Below are positions 34,400 to 43,085 of a stretch of DNA of 64,000 nucleotides, one piece after another (position 1 is the stretch's first letter; each line of letters opens with the position of its first letter). A model generated the notes under the pieces. It saw only the letters and a list, made by a program, of their open reading frames with translations, searched no databases and was not told where the DNA came from. The position numbers and the translations under genes were made by a program. This stretch comes from Planctomonas psychrotolerans (GTDB taxonomy: Bacteria; Actinomycetota; Actinomycetes; Actinomycetales; Microbacteriaceae), in assembly GCF_008642235.1 (NCBI RefSeq), contig NZ_SJEV01000001.1:2746400-2810399 (forward strand), given 5' to 3'.

Positions 34400-36460
34400 T
34401 TAGTTGAGCTCGCGGCGATCGAGCAGCGGCTCGATGCGCGCATCCCTTCCCCGGAAGTCGCGGAACGCCTCGAGCGGGTCCTTCGACCCACCGACGCCGA
34501 GGAGCCGGTCGCGGAAGCGATCGCCGTTCGCCCGGGTGAGCCCGCCGTTCTCCTTGAACCATTCCACCGTGTCCGCGTCGAGCACCTCGCTCCAGATGTA
34601 GGAGTAGTAGCCGGCGTCGTACCCGCCGGCGAACGTGTGCGCGAAGTAGGTGCTCGAGTACCGGGTGGGCACCGCAGGGTTGTCGAGTCCGACCTCCGCG
34701 AGGGCGGCCGCCTCGAACTCCGCGACGTCGCGCACATCCGCCGACGTATCGATGCGGTGCCAGGCCTGGTCGAGGAGCGCGGCGGCGAGATATTCACTCG
34801 TCGAGAAGCCCTCGTTGAAGGCAGAGGACGCCTGCAGCGTGTCGACGAGTTCGGTGGGCATGCGCTCCCCGGTCTTGTGGTGCACGGCGTAGTTTCCGAG
34901 CACCTCCGGCCACAGCATCCACATCTCGTTGACCTGGCTGGGGAACTCCACGAAGTCGCGGAACACGTTGGTCCCGGCGAACTTCGGGTAGGTGACCTGC
35001 GCGAACAGGCCGTGCAGCGCGTGACCGAACTCGTGGAACAGGGTGTTCACCTCGTCGTAGCTCAGCAGCGTGATCTCGCCCACCGGGGGCTTCGGCACGT
35101 TGAGGTTGTTCACCACGACGGTGGGGTGGTCGAGCAGGCGGTTCTGCGAGATGAGCGGGTTCATCCACGCGCCACCGCGCTTCGAATCGCGCGTGTAGAG
35201 GTCGAGGATGTAGAGCCCGACCGCGCTGCCGTCCTCGTCGAACACCTCGAAGACGCGGGCGTCCGGGTGGTACGCCACGAGGTCCGGGCGCTCGGTGAAG
35301 GTGATGCCGTACACGCGGGTCGCCGCGAAGAACACGCCGTCGTGCAGCACGCGCTCGGCCTCGAAGTAGGGTCGCATCGCGGCGGTGTCGACCGCGTACT
35401 TCGCCATCCGCACCTTCTCGGTGTAGAACGCCCAGTCCCAGCTGGCGAGTTCGAAGCGGGGCTCACCGGCCGCGTCCTGGGCTGCGTCGATCTGCTCCTG
35501 CAGGTCTGCGGCCTCCGCTCGCGCGTTCCGCGCAGCGGCGGGGGCGAGCCGACCGAGCATCGCCGCAACGGCCTCGGGGTTCTTCGCCGTCTCGTCGGCC
35601 GTGACGTAGGCCGCGTGGCTCGGGAAACCGAGAAGGGCGGCGCGTTCGGCGCGGAGCCGGGTGATCTTGAGTACGAGGTCACGGTTGTCGTAGTCCCCGC
35701 CGCGTGAACCGCGGGACCGCGACGCCTCCATGATGCGGCGTCGCACGTCGCGGTTCGTGAGCGCCGCGAGGTACGGGTGGCCGGTGGGCAGCACGAGCGA
35801 GAGGAGGTACTTGCCGTCGAGCCCGCGTTCCTTCGCCGCCTCCGCCGCGGCGGAGATCTCACCGTCACTCAGCCCGTCGAGTTCCTCGCGGTCGTCGATC
35901 ACCACCGCGAGGTCGTTGGTGTCGGCGAGCAGGTTCTTCTCGAAACGCGTGGTGAGGATGGACAGCTGCTGGTTGTAGTCGCGGAGCTTCTCCTTCTCGG
36001 CGGCGTCGAGCCCGGCGCCCGCGAGGGTGAACTCGGTGAAGATGCGCTCCACGAGGTAGATCGCCTCCGCGTCGAGGCCGGAGTCGGTGCGCGACTCGTG
36101 CACCGTGCGGATCCGTTCATAGAGGTCCGCGTTCAACCGGATCGCATCCTCGTGCGCGGCGAGGAGAGGCGCGATCTCGGCCTCGAGATCGTTGGTGAAG
36201 TCGGTGCTGTCGGACGAGCTCTTGTTGAAGAAGACGTTGGCCACCCGCTCGAGCGTTCCGCCCGCGCGCTCCAGCGGCACGATGGTGTTCTCGAAGGTGG
36301 GGGCTTCCGGGGTGCCCGCGACCGCCAGCACGTCGGCGAGGTGCTCCTCGAAGCCGCGCGTGAACGCCGGACGGTAGTGCTCGTCACGAATCTCCGCGAA
36401 CGGGGGAAGCTGGTACGGCAGTGTGCTGGGCGCGAAGAACGGATTGGTCGATTCAGGCAT
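34400..36460 (-). CDS. M3 family metallopeptidase (peptidyl-dipeptidase Dcp / oligopeptidase A type)
   Basis: 686-aa cytosolic zinc peptidase that degrades short peptides. The HExxH motif is TLFHEFGHALHGLF (His476 to His480), with the third ligand Glu about 25 residues on, in FVEFPSQVNEMW. This SQ-x-NE stretch is typical of Dcp/OpdA. The N-terminal half is the helical channel lid (MPESTNPFFAPSTLPYQLPPFAEI is the classic opening). The C-terminal YSYIWSEVLDADTVEWF and FRDRLLGVGGSKDPLEAFRDFRGRD close the family. The ATG 36460 start fits that opening. Dcp (dipeptides from the C-terminus) and oligopeptidase A (endopeptidase) cannot be told apart with certainty. Confidence 0.94.
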   Translation of the reverse strand: MPESTNPFFAPSTLPYQLPPFAEIRDEHYRPAFTRGFEEHLADVLAVAGTPEAPTFENTIVPLERAGGTLERVANVFFNKSSSDSTDFTNDLEAEIAPLLAAHEDAIRLNADLYERIRTVHESRTDSGLDAEAIYLVERIFTEFTLAGAGLDAAEKEKLRDYNQQLSILTTRFEKNLLADTNDLAVVIDDREELDGLSDGEISAAAEAAKERGLDGKYLLSLVLPTGHPYLAALTNRDVRRRIMEASRSRGSRGGDYDNRDLVLKITRLRAERAALLGFPSHAAYVTADETAKNPEAVAAMLGRLAPAAARNARAEAADLQEQIDAAQDAAGEPRFELASWDWAFYTEKVRMAKYAVDTAAMRPYFEAERVLHDGVFFAATRVYGITFTERPDLVAYHPDARVFEVFDEDGSAVGLYILDLYTRDSKRGGAWMNPLISQNRLLDHPTVVVNNLNVPKPPVGEITLLSYDEVNTLFHEFGHALHGLFAQVTYPKFAGTNVFRDFVEFPSQVNEMWMLWPEVLGNYAVHHKTGERMPTELVDTLQASSAFNEGFSTSEYLAAALLDQAWHRIDTSADVRDVAEFEAAALAEVGLDNPAVPTRYSSTYFAHTFAGGYDAGYYSYIWSEVLDADTVEWFKENGGLTRANGDRFRDRLLGVGGSKDPLEAFRDFRGRDARIEPLLDRRELN

Positions 36461-36502
36461 GCTGCAAGCCTATGGGTGCGGGGGAAGCGAGGAGGGCGAC
36501 TC

Positions 36503-36508
36503 TAGGCT
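36503..36508 (+). promoter_or_regulatory. -10 box (TAGGCT), leaderless arrangement
   Basis: TAGGCT, 6 nt (GGGCGC), then ATG 36515. No ribosome site is present at a workable distance. Confidence 0.5.
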
Positions 36509-36514
36509 GGGCGC

Positions 36515-37336
36515 ATGGCTTCCGAAGAGCGCTACACGCACGGTCACCACGAGTCCGTACTCCGGTCCCATTCCTGGCGGACGATCGACAACTCCGCCGC
36601 CTACCTCGAGCCGCACCTGGCCCCCGGCCTGTCGCTGCTCGACGTCGGCAGCGGGCCCGGCACCATCACGGTGGAGTTCGGCGAACGCCTGGCGCCTGGT
36701 CGAGTGGTCGGAATCGACGCCGCCGAGACGATCGTGCGTTCGGCGCGGTCCACCGCCGCGGATCACGAAGTGAGCAACGTGGAGTTCGAGATCGGTGACG
36801 CGTACGCCCTCGACTTCCCCGACGACAGCTTCGACATCGTGCACGCGCACCAGACCCTGCAGCACGTAGCCGATCCGGTCGCCGTGCTCCGGGAGATGCG
36901 CCGGGTGGCGAAGCCGGGGGGACTCGTGGCCGCTCGCGACGTCGACTATTCCGGCGTGGTGCTGTATCCGGAGTCGCCCGGGCTCTCCGCCTGGGCCGCG
37001 CTCTACCAGCGGGTGCACCGCTCGAACGGCGGCGAGCCCGATGCGGGTCCGCGATTGAAGGCGTGGGCACGCGCGGCCGGATTCCGGGACGTGACCGCGA
37101 GCGCATCGATCTGGTGCTTCTCCTCGGATGCGGAACGCGACTGGTGGGGCAACTCCTGGGCGGTGCGGGTGACCGAGTCCGCATTCGGAGTGCAGGCGGT
37201 GGAGCGCGGCTTCGCTACCGCGAGCGACCTCGAGGACATCCGGAACGCGTGGCTCGCCTGGGCCGCAGACGCCGACGGCTGGCTCGGCATGCCGCACGGC
37301 GAGATCCTCGCCCGCAAGGACGGGGGCGCTTCGTGA
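36515..37336 (+). CDS. Class I SAM-dependent methyltransferase
   Basis: 273-aa Rossmann-fold methyltransferase of the Methyltransf_11/25 type, cytosolic. SAM-binding motif I is LLDVGSGPG (41-49). Acidic motif II follows in VVGIDAAETIV and motif III in IGDAYALDFPDDSFDIVHAHQTLQHV. Motif post-III is MRRVAKPGGLVAARDVDY. C-terminal segments YQRVHRSNGGEPDAGPRL and AWAADADGWLGMPHGEILARK match UbiE-like arsenite/small-molecule methyltransferases of unknown substrate; Cys residues expected of ArsM are missing. The stop overlaps the next GTG, coupling it to a 121-aa protein. Probably leaderless. Confidence 0.9.
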   Translation: MASEERYTHGHHESVLRSHSWRTIDNSAAYLEPHLAPGLSLLDVGSGPGTITVEFGERLAPGRVVGIDAAETIVRSARSTAADHEVSNVEFEIGDAYALDFPDDSFDIVHAHQTLQHVADPVAVLREMRRVAKPGGLVAARDVDYSGVVLYPESPGLSAWAALYQRVHRSNGGEPDAGPRLKAWARAAGFRDVTASASIWCFSSDAERDWWGNSWAVRVTESAFGVQAVERGFATASDLEDIRNAWLAWAADADGWLGMPHGEILARKDGGAS

Positions 37337-37698
37337 TACCGCGCCGGGAGGTGGCGCAGCGACTGGACATCCCGCTCGAGATGGCGCGCCGCCACGGTCT
37401 TCCCACGCGCATGACGGAGGCTGAGCTGAGGGAACTGGAGGCGACTCCGCCGGCTTGGCTGGTGCAGTCCCGAGCCAACCGCGGCTCGAAGGCCGTGTGG
37501 GTGCAGCTGACCTGCGACATCTGCGGCGCTACCGAATCGGCCCGCCCCAAGAAGTGGTGGCCGGCGTTCTCCTACGTGAGCTGTGCCGTGCATCCGCCCG
37601 ACGACCTGCCGGAGGTGCCCGCGGGGGTTGTGCGGCGCGAGTACGACAACGTGGGCACCCGGTTCGTCGGCATTGTGGACGAACCGCAGGGGCCCTGA
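37333..37698 (+). CDS. Hypothetical protein with a possible zinc-binding CxxC, 121 aa
   Basis: Not recognised. It starts at GTG 37333, overlapping the methyltransferase stop (GTGA), so translation is coupled. The first 40 residues look like a helix-turn-helix segment (RREVAQRLDIPLEMARRHGLPTRMTEAELRELEATPPAWL). The middle has LTCDICGATESARPKKWWPAFSYVSCAVHP: two Cys three apart, then a lone Cys and His, which could form a zinc site. The C-terminus GVVRREYDNVGTRFVGIVDEP is beta-like. The layout suggests a small nucleic-acid-binding or regulatory protein tied to the methyltransferase, but no function is claimed. Confidence 0.75.
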   Translation: MIPRREVAQRLDIPLEMARRHGLPTRMTEAELRELEATPPAWLVQSRANRGSKAVWVQLTCDICGATESARPKKWWPAFSYVSCAVHPPDDLPEVPAGVVRREYDNVGTRFVGIVDEPQGP

Positions 37699-37713
37699 GT
37701 CGTTGCTCCGGGG

Positions 37714-39147
37714 CTATGCCGCCGGGCGGATCTTCTTTCGCGCGCGCTGGGCGGGCCGGATATTGTCGCCGGCGCTCTGCGAGAGGCGAAGCGTCTCCAC
37801 GATCGGCACCAGTGCCAGCAGTGCCAGGATGCCGAACGCCACGTGGAACGCCGACTCCGGATCCGAACTTCCCCACATCCGGGCGATCGGCTCGCCGACG
37901 CTCAACGCAATGGCTCCGACGGCGACCCCGAAGCCTGCCGCGACCTGTTGCACCGTCGAGGCGAGCGTGTTCGCGTGCGTCATCTCCTCCGACGGCACGT
38001 CGGCGAACGCGATGGTGTTGTACGCCGTGAAGCCGATCGACCGCGTCACCCCGCTGAAGAACATCAGGATGATCAGGAGCAGCAGTGGCGTGCCATCGGC
38101 CAGTCCGATCACGAGCGCCATGCTCAGCGCGGCGCCGAGGGTGGAGCCGAGCAGCACGCGCCGGAATCCGAACCGTTGCAGCATCGGCGTCGTCAGGGGC
38201 TTGATGACGAGGTTCCCTGCGAACAGCACGAGCACCGCCGAGCCCGCCTGAACCGGGGTCCACCCCAGCGCGTCCTGGAAGAAGAGCGGCAGCAGGAAGG
38301 GGACGGCCGAGATCGTGAGACGGAACATCGATCCGCCCGCGTGCGCCACCCGGAAGGTCTCGATGCGGAACGCGCGAAGGTCGAGCAGCGGGTGCGCGGT
38401 TCGCAGCATGTGACGCACGGCGAGGGCGGCGAGCGCGGTGCCGACGACGGCCAGCACGAGAGTCAGCACCCACTGCGGTGACCGGGCGGCGAGCAGGTCG
38501 CCCGCGTAGACGAGAGCCCCGATCCCCGCGCAGGTGAGGAGAAGTCCCAGCCAGTCGAGCGCCCGGGGGCGGGCAATCTCCGACCGCGGCACGAGACGCA
38601 GGGCGGCGAAGAACGCGAAGATGCCGAGCGGGATGTTGATGAGGAAGATCCACGGCCAGGTGGCATAGGTGGTGATCAGCCCCCCGAGCAGAGGGGCGAT
38701 CACCGGCGCCGCGAGGGCCGGCCAGGTGAGCCACGCGATCGCGCGGATCAGGTCCTTCTTCTCGGTGACCCGCAGTACGGCGAGTCTGCCGACGGGTACC
38801 ATCATCGCGCCGCCGATGCCCTGGAACACCCGCATGATGGTGAGCTCGGTGAGACTCGTGCTCGCCGCGCAGAGCGCCGACGCGATGGTGAACAGTGCGA
38901 TCGCAAGGATGAAGACCCGGCGCAGCCCGAAGCGGTCGCTCAGCCAGCCACTCAGCGGGATGAGCACGGCGAGCGTGAGCAGGTACGAGGTGATCGTGAT
39001 GCTGATCGCCGCAGAATCGACGCCGAACGAGCGGGCCATGCTCGGGGCCGCGGTGGCGAGGATGGTGCCGTCGAGGTTCTCCATGAAGAACGTCCCGGCC
39101 ACGAGCAGGGTGAGCGCGAGGTGGCGGCGGTCGGGTCGTGTGGTCAC
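37714..39147 (-). CDS. MFS transporter, DHA2 (EmrB/QacA) drug-efflux type
   Basis: 477-aa inner-membrane proton antiporter with about 14 hydrophobic segments. The N-terminal motif of DHA2 pumps is present as FFMENLDGTILATAAPSMARSF (the conserved acidic D in TM1). Motif A between TM2 and TM3 is GWLSDRFGLRRVF, motif C-like LAAPVIAPLLGG follows, and ITTYATWPWIFLINIPLGI is the loop after TM5. The C-terminal tail is Arg/Lys rich. The GTG start at 39147 lies 7 nt after a TAGGAT box, a probable leaderless arrangement. No regulator is adjacent, so the substrate (drug, dye or metabolite) is open. Confidence 0.93.
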   Translation of the reverse strand: MTTRPDRRHLALTLLVAGTFFMENLDGTILATAAPSMARSFGVDSAAISITITSYLLTLAVLIPLSGWLSDRFGLRRVFILAIALFTIASALCAASTSLTELTIMRVFQGIGGAMMVPVGRLAVLRVTEKKDLIRAIAWLTWPALAAPVIAPLLGGLITTYATWPWIFLINIPLGIFAFFAALRLVPRSEIARPRALDWLGLLLTCAGIGALVYAGDLLAARSPQWVLTLVLAVVGTALAALAVRHMLRTAHPLLDLRAFRIETFRVAHAGGSMFRLTISAVPFLLPLFFQDALGWTPVQAGSAVLVLFAGNLVIKPLTTPMLQRFGFRRVLLGSTLGAALSMALVIGLADGTPLLLLIILMFFSGVTRSIGFTAYNTIAFADVPSEEMTHANTLASTVQQVAAGFGVAVGAIALSVGEPIARMWGSSDPESAFHVAFGILALLALVPIVETLRLSQSAGDNIRPAQRARKKIRPAA

Positions 39148-39154
39148 CGTGCCG

Positions 39155-39160
39155 ATCCTA
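39155..39160 (-). promoter_or_regulatory. -10 box (TAGGAT) of the MFS transporter gene
   Basis: Minus-strand TAGGAT, 7 nt, then GTG 39147; no Shine-Dalgarno. A leaderless GTG start is implied. Confidence 0.45.
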
Positions 39161-39192
39161 GATCGCCGGACGTCCGACGAGCATGCCGACGA

Positions 39193-39462
39193 TCAGTCCT
39201 CGTCGTCGAACGGGTCGTCCACCGACTGGCCGGGGAGCACGATGGTGGCCGCGTCCTCGGCGGGGTCGTAGGTGATCGTCGTCCCGTCGTCGAGCTCGAG
39301 CACGGGTCGGCGCTCGAGCCAGGTGAGGGTCCAGCGCCACGCGGTGGTGTCGGTGCCGAGGTCGCGCAGGTCCTGCTCCACGGTCTTGACCGCGAGCAGC
39401 ACCACTTCGGGCAGGGTGGCCGGGGCGTCGTCACCGACGGTCCAGCGGGTACCGAGTTGCAT
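39193..39462 (-). CDS. Hypothetical protein, 89 aa
   Basis: Small acidic protein, unrecognised, no signal or membrane segment. The order MQLGTRWTVGDDAPATLPEVVLLAVKTVEQDL, WRWTLTWLERRPVLELDDGTTITYDPAEDAATIVL and the Asp-rich tail DDPFDDED suggests an N-terminal helix then a beta sheet. It lies between valS and the MFS gene on the same strand. GGGAGAC 5 nt before ATG 39462 supports the start, and codon bias agrees with a real gene. Similar short proteins appear after valS in related genomes as far as I recall. No function is claimed. Confidence 0.75.
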   Translation of the reverse strand: MQLGTRWTVGDDAPATLPEVVLLAVKTVEQDLRDLGTDTTAWRWTLTWLERRPVLELDDGTTITYDPAEDAATIVLPGQSVDDPFDDED

Positions 39463-39530
39463 GAGTGTCTCCCTATCGGGTTGGGGTGCGGGGGCGTGGA
39501 ACGTCGGCCGGGCGCACTAGGCCGTGGGCG

Positions 39531-42125
39531 CTAGGCCGACGGTGCGAGGGTGATCTCCGCCACGGCGACCTCGTCGGACTCGGTGAAGTGCAGATCCGTG
39601 ATCCGGCCCACGGCCTTGATGTCGTCGGCCGCCAGCTCGAGCAGCGCGATGGCGTCGGCGGGGCCGGAGACCGTGACGGAGGAGACCGGCGCCTTCTGCG
39701 ACGCCTTGGCGTCGGTCTTGGCGCGTCGGATGCCGGTGAGGGCCTTGCCGGCGAGGCCGAGGAGTGCGGGAGAGGCGTCGCCGTCGCCTTCCGCGGCACG
39801 CGGCTCGGGCCACGGCTCGGAGTGCACCGAGGTGTCCCGGAACCAGGACCAGGCCTCCTCCGTGGCGAACGGCACGAACGGGGCGAAGAGGCGCAACAGC
39901 ACCGTGAGTGCCTCGCGCAGCGCGGCCACGGCGGACGCCTGATCCGCCTCGCCGCCGACCTGACCGTACGCCCGCTCCTTGACGAGCTCCAGGTAGTCGT
40001 CGCAGAACGTCCAGAAGAAGCTCTCGGTGGTCTCCAGGGCGCGCGCATGGTCGTAGTCGCCGAGCGCGGCGGTCGCCACGCGCACCACCTCGTCGAGGGA
40101 GGCCAGCATCCCGGTGTCGAGCGGATGCGTGATCGCGTCACCCGCCTCGTCGCCGATCGCGTCGGCCTCGAAGCCCAGGATGAACTTCGACGCGTTGAGG
40201 ATCTTGATCGCGAGTCGCCGACCGATTTTGATCTGCGTCGGGTTCATCGGGTCGAAGGCGGCGTCGGTGCCGAGCCGGGAGGATGCCGCCCAGTAGCGCA
40301 CCGCGTCCGACCCGTGCTGCTCGAGCATTCCGGCCGGGGTGACCACGTTGCCCTTCGACTTCGACATCTTCTTGCGGTCGGGGTCCACGATGAATCCGGA
40401 GATCGCGGCGGTCTTCCACGGCGCGGCACCGTGCTCGAGTTCCGCCCGCAGTACGGTGGAGAAGAGCCAGGTGCGGATGATGTCTTGGCCCTGCGGGCGC
40501 AGATCGAACGGGAACACCAGGTCGAACAGCTCCGGATCGTGCTCCCAGCCGCCGGCGAGCTGAGGCGTGAGCGACGACGTCGCCCACGTGTCCATCACGT
40601 CGAGTTCGCCCGTGAAGCCGCCGGGCACGCCGCGCTGGTCGTCGCTGTAGCCGGGAGCGGTGTCCGACGACGGGTCGACCGGGAGAGCATCCTCGGTCGG
40701 CACGATGGGTCGGTCGAACGCCGGATTGCCGTCGTCGTCGAGGGGGTACCACACGGGGATCGGCACGCCGAAGAAGCGCTGCCGCGAGATCAGCCAGTCA
40801 CCGGAGAGGCCGTTGACCCAGTTCTCGTAGCGCACCCGCATGAAGTCGGGCACGAAGGTGATCTCGGCACCGCGCTCGAGCAGGCGGGTGCGCAGTTCCT
40901 CGCGTCGCGCACCGTTATCGATGTACCACTGGCGGGTCGACACGATCTCGAGCGGCTTGTCGCCCTTCTCGTAGAACTTGACCGGGTGCACGATCTTCTT
41001 CGGTTCGCCGATCAGCTCACCGCTCTCGCGCAGCAGGTCGACCACGGCGGCCTTCGCCGAGAACACTGTCTTACCGGCGAGCTGCTCGTACGCGCTTCGT
41101 CCCTCGTCCGACGTGATCGCGTCGGGAGCGTCGCTCATGATCCGGCCGTCGAACCCGAGGATGGCGCGGTTCGGCAGCTGCAATTCGCGCCACCAGATCA
41201 CGTCGGTCACGTCACCGAACGTGCAGATCATGGCGATTCCGGACCCCTTGTCGGGCTGGGCCAGGTGGTGCGCCACGACGGGCACCTCCACGCCGAAGAG
41301 CGGGGTCGTGACGGTGGTGCCGAAGAGCGGCTTGTAGCGCTCGTCGTCCGGATGCGCCACCAGCGCCACGCAGGCGGGGAGGAGCTCGGGGCGGGTGGTC
41401 TCGATGTGCACGTCCTGCCCGTCCGCGCCGTGGAACGCGATGCGGTGGTAGGTGCCGGGCTGCTCGCGGTCTTCGAGTTCCGCCTGGGCGACGGCGGTGC
41501 GGAACGTCACGTCCCAGAGCGTCGGCGCATCCGCCTGGTACGCCTCTCCACGGGCGAGATTGCGGAGGAAGGCCCGCTGCGACGCCACCTGCGATTCGGA
41601 GCCGATGGTGCGGTACGACTGGCTCCAGTCGACGCTCAGGCCGAGGTCGCGCCAGAGCTTCTCGAAGGTCTTCTCGTCCTCCACGGTGAGGCGCTCGCAC
41701 AGGTCGATGAAGTTGCGTCGCGAGATGGGCCGCTGGTCGGCGGCCTTGGAACTCTTGTTGTCACCGCCCTCGAACGGCGGGGTGAAGTCGGGGTCGTACG
41801 GCAGCGACGGGTCGCAGCGCACGCCGTAGTAGTTCTGCACACGGCGTTCGGTGGGGAGACCGTTGTCGTCCCAGCCCATCGGGTAGAACACCTTTTTGCC
41901 GCGCATGCGCTGGAAGCGCGCCACCACGTCGGTGTGCGTGTAGGAGAAGACGTGACCGATGTGCAGCGACCCGGAAGCGGTCGGCGGCGGGGTATCGATG
42001 GAGAAGATCGTGGAGCGGGACGCACCGGCGCGATCGAAGTCGTAGGTGCCGTCGGACTGCCAGACGGGACCCCACTTCGATTCCAGGCCTTCGAGCGCGG
42101 GCTTATCGGGCACGTGTGAGGTCAT
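39531..42125 (-). CDS. valS: Valyl-tRNA synthetase
   Basis: 864-aa class Ia synthetase that charges tRNA-Val and edits mischarged threonine. HIGH is present as GSLHIGHVF (55-58) and KMSKS as KKMSKSKGN (586-590). The CP1 editing domain lies between about 210 and 390 (HIETTRPELLPACVALVAHPDD). The zinc-independent WDDNGLPTERRVQNYYGV segment and QRPISRRNFIDLCE indicate the archaeal-like ValRS branch found in some actinobacteria. The C-terminus ends after a small alpha/beta domain (SVTVSGPADAIALLELAADDIKAV) and lacks a long coiled-coil arm, unlike E. coli ValRS. ATG 42125 follows a GGAGAAGC site. No T-box was seen upstream. Confidence 0.96.
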   Translation of the reverse strand: MTSHVPDKPALEGLESKWGPVWQSDGTYDFDRAGASRSTIFSIDTPPPTASGSLHIGHVFSYTHTDVVARFQRMRGKKVFYPMGWDDNGLPTERRVQNYYGVRCDPSLPYDPDFTPPFEGGDNKSSKAADQRPISRRNFIDLCERLTVEDEKTFEKLWRDLGLSVDWSQSYRTIGSESQVASQRAFLRNLARGEAYQADAPTLWDVTFRTAVAQAELEDREQPGTYHRIAFHGADGQDVHIETTRPELLPACVALVAHPDDERYKPLFGTTVTTPLFGVEVPVVAHHLAQPDKGSGIAMICTFGDVTDVIWWRELQLPNRAILGFDGRIMSDAPDAITSDEGRSAYEQLAGKTVFSAKAAVVDLLRESGELIGEPKKIVHPVKFYEKGDKPLEIVSTRQWYIDNGARREELRTRLLERGAEITFVPDFMRVRYENWVNGLSGDWLISRQRFFGVPIPVWYPLDDDGNPAFDRPIVPTEDALPVDPSSDTAPGYSDDQRGVPGGFTGELDVMDTWATSSLTPQLAGGWEHDPELFDLVFPFDLRPQGQDIIRTWLFSTVLRAELEHGAAPWKTAAISGFIVDPDRKKMSKSKGNVVTPAGMLEQHGSDAVRYWAASSRLGTDAAFDPMNPTQIKIGRRLAIKILNASKFILGFEADAIGDEAGDAITHPLDTGMLASLDEVVRVATAALGDYDHARALETTESFFWTFCDDYLELVKERAYGQVGGEADQASAVAALREALTVLLRLFAPFVPFATEEAWSWFRDTSVHSEPWPEPRAAEGDGDASPALLGLAGKALTGIRRAKTDAKASQKAPVSSVTVSGPADAIALLELAADDIKAVGRITDLHFTESDEVAVAEITLAPSA

Positions 42126-42273
42126 CGGCTTCTCCGGTTCGATATGTGCGGCAGCGTGTCAGTGGGGAACTGCCTGAGTGTCGTGTTCTCGAATTTTAGC
42201 GCACGAATTTTCCCCGCTGACGCCGCTCGTCACGTACTCTTTCACGACACGATCTTGTAACGATGGGGCGAAC

Positions 42274-42816
42274 ATGGATCCGGCTGACGGCGTCGCGGTG
42301 CTCGTCAACGGGCTGCCCGGGTCAGGGAAGACGTCGCTCGCCATGGCACTCGCCGCCGAACTGTCGTGGCCGTGCCTGTCGCGGGACGCGATCAAGGAGC
42401 AGTTGGCCGCCACCAACCCCGGCGACGCGGCGAACGTGGTCGGTGCCGTCGCGATGCGGGAACTGTGGCGCCGGGGGGCCGAGCACTCGGCGTTCGTGGC
42501 CGAGTCGTGGTGGTTCCGACCCCGTGACCTCGAGTTCGCGCTCGAGGGGCTGGAGTACGCCGGTGTGCGCACCGCGATCGAGGTGTGGTGCGATGCCCCC
42601 GCGCCCCTCGCCCGCACGCGGTTCGAGAGCCGTACGCGCGGCCCGGTGCACCGCATCCTTGGTGACGTCGAGTCGATCTGGGCGGAGTGGGCGGAGTGCG
42701 CCGAACCCCTGGGCATCTGCCCGGTGATCCGCGTGGACACGACGGTGCCGGTGGATCTCGCCGCCATCGTCGCGCGTGTCGCCGAGATCACCGACGCCGG
42801 CATCGCCGCCGCCTGA
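42274..42816 (+). CDS. P-loop kinase-like ATP-binding protein, 180 aa
   Basis: Small AAA_33 / zeta-toxin-like P-loop protein. Walker A is NGLPGSGKTSLA (residues 12-23). It is followed by LSRDAIKEQLAA, the DxxR/K-type segment typical of chloramphenicol phosphotransferase-like and predicted polynucleotide kinases. The lid region carries APLARTRFESRTRGPVH, with two Arg. No zeta-toxin substrate domain or antitoxin gene is present, so it is more likely a metabolite or RNA kinase of the actinobacterial type. It is divergent from valS; a leader with GGGGCG lies before ATG 42274. A block of TTCGAC-family repeats begins 18 bp after the stop. Confidence 0.82.
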   Translation: MDPADGVAVLVNGLPGSGKTSLAMALAAELSWPCLSRDAIKEQLAATNPGDAANVVGAVAMRELWRRGAEHSAFVAESWWFRPRDLEFALEGLEYAGVRTAIEVWCDAPAPLARTRFESRTRGPVHRILGDVESIWAEWAECAEPLGICPVIRVDTTVPVDLAAIVARVAEITDAGIAAA

Positions 42817-42833
42817 CTGCGGCCGCGCGTTGC

Positions 42834-43063
42834 GGACCCTGAGCCTGTCGAAGGGTCGTGAGGGGCGTCGCGTCGTGAGGCGGGGTGCGTCCCTTCGACG
42901 AGCTCAGGGACCGTGGGGTCGCGTCGGTGGGGCGGGGGGCGTCTCTTCGACGAGCTCAGGGACCGTGGGGTGAGGGGTTGCGGACCCTGAGCCTGTCGAA
43001 GGGTCGTGAGGGGTGCCGCGTCGCTGAGGCGGGGTGCGTCCCTTCGACGAGCTCAGGGACCGT
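42834..43063. repeat. Five TTCGAC-family copies with inverted pairs and a ~148-bp duplication
   Basis: Copies: 42834-42855 (reverse), 42891-42914 (forward), 42943-42966 (forward), 42982-43003 (reverse), 43040-43063 (forward). The reverse-forward pairs at 42834/42891 and 42982/43040 can fold as long hairpins. The whole pair with its linker recurs about 148 bp further on with few differences, so it was duplicated. No gene lies in 42817-43085. Confidence 0.92.
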
Positions 43064-43085
43064 GAGGTCGCGATGGCGAGGCGGC

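Noticed and set aside
39463-42273. T-box or other riboswitch before valS
   Set aside because: No GGGTGGTACCGCG-type core or specifier structure is visible upstream of the valS start.
42274-42816. Zeta-type toxin of a toxin-antitoxin pair
   Set aside because: No epsilon-like antitoxin gene adjacent and no zeta substrate-binding features; kept as a P-loop kinase-like protein.
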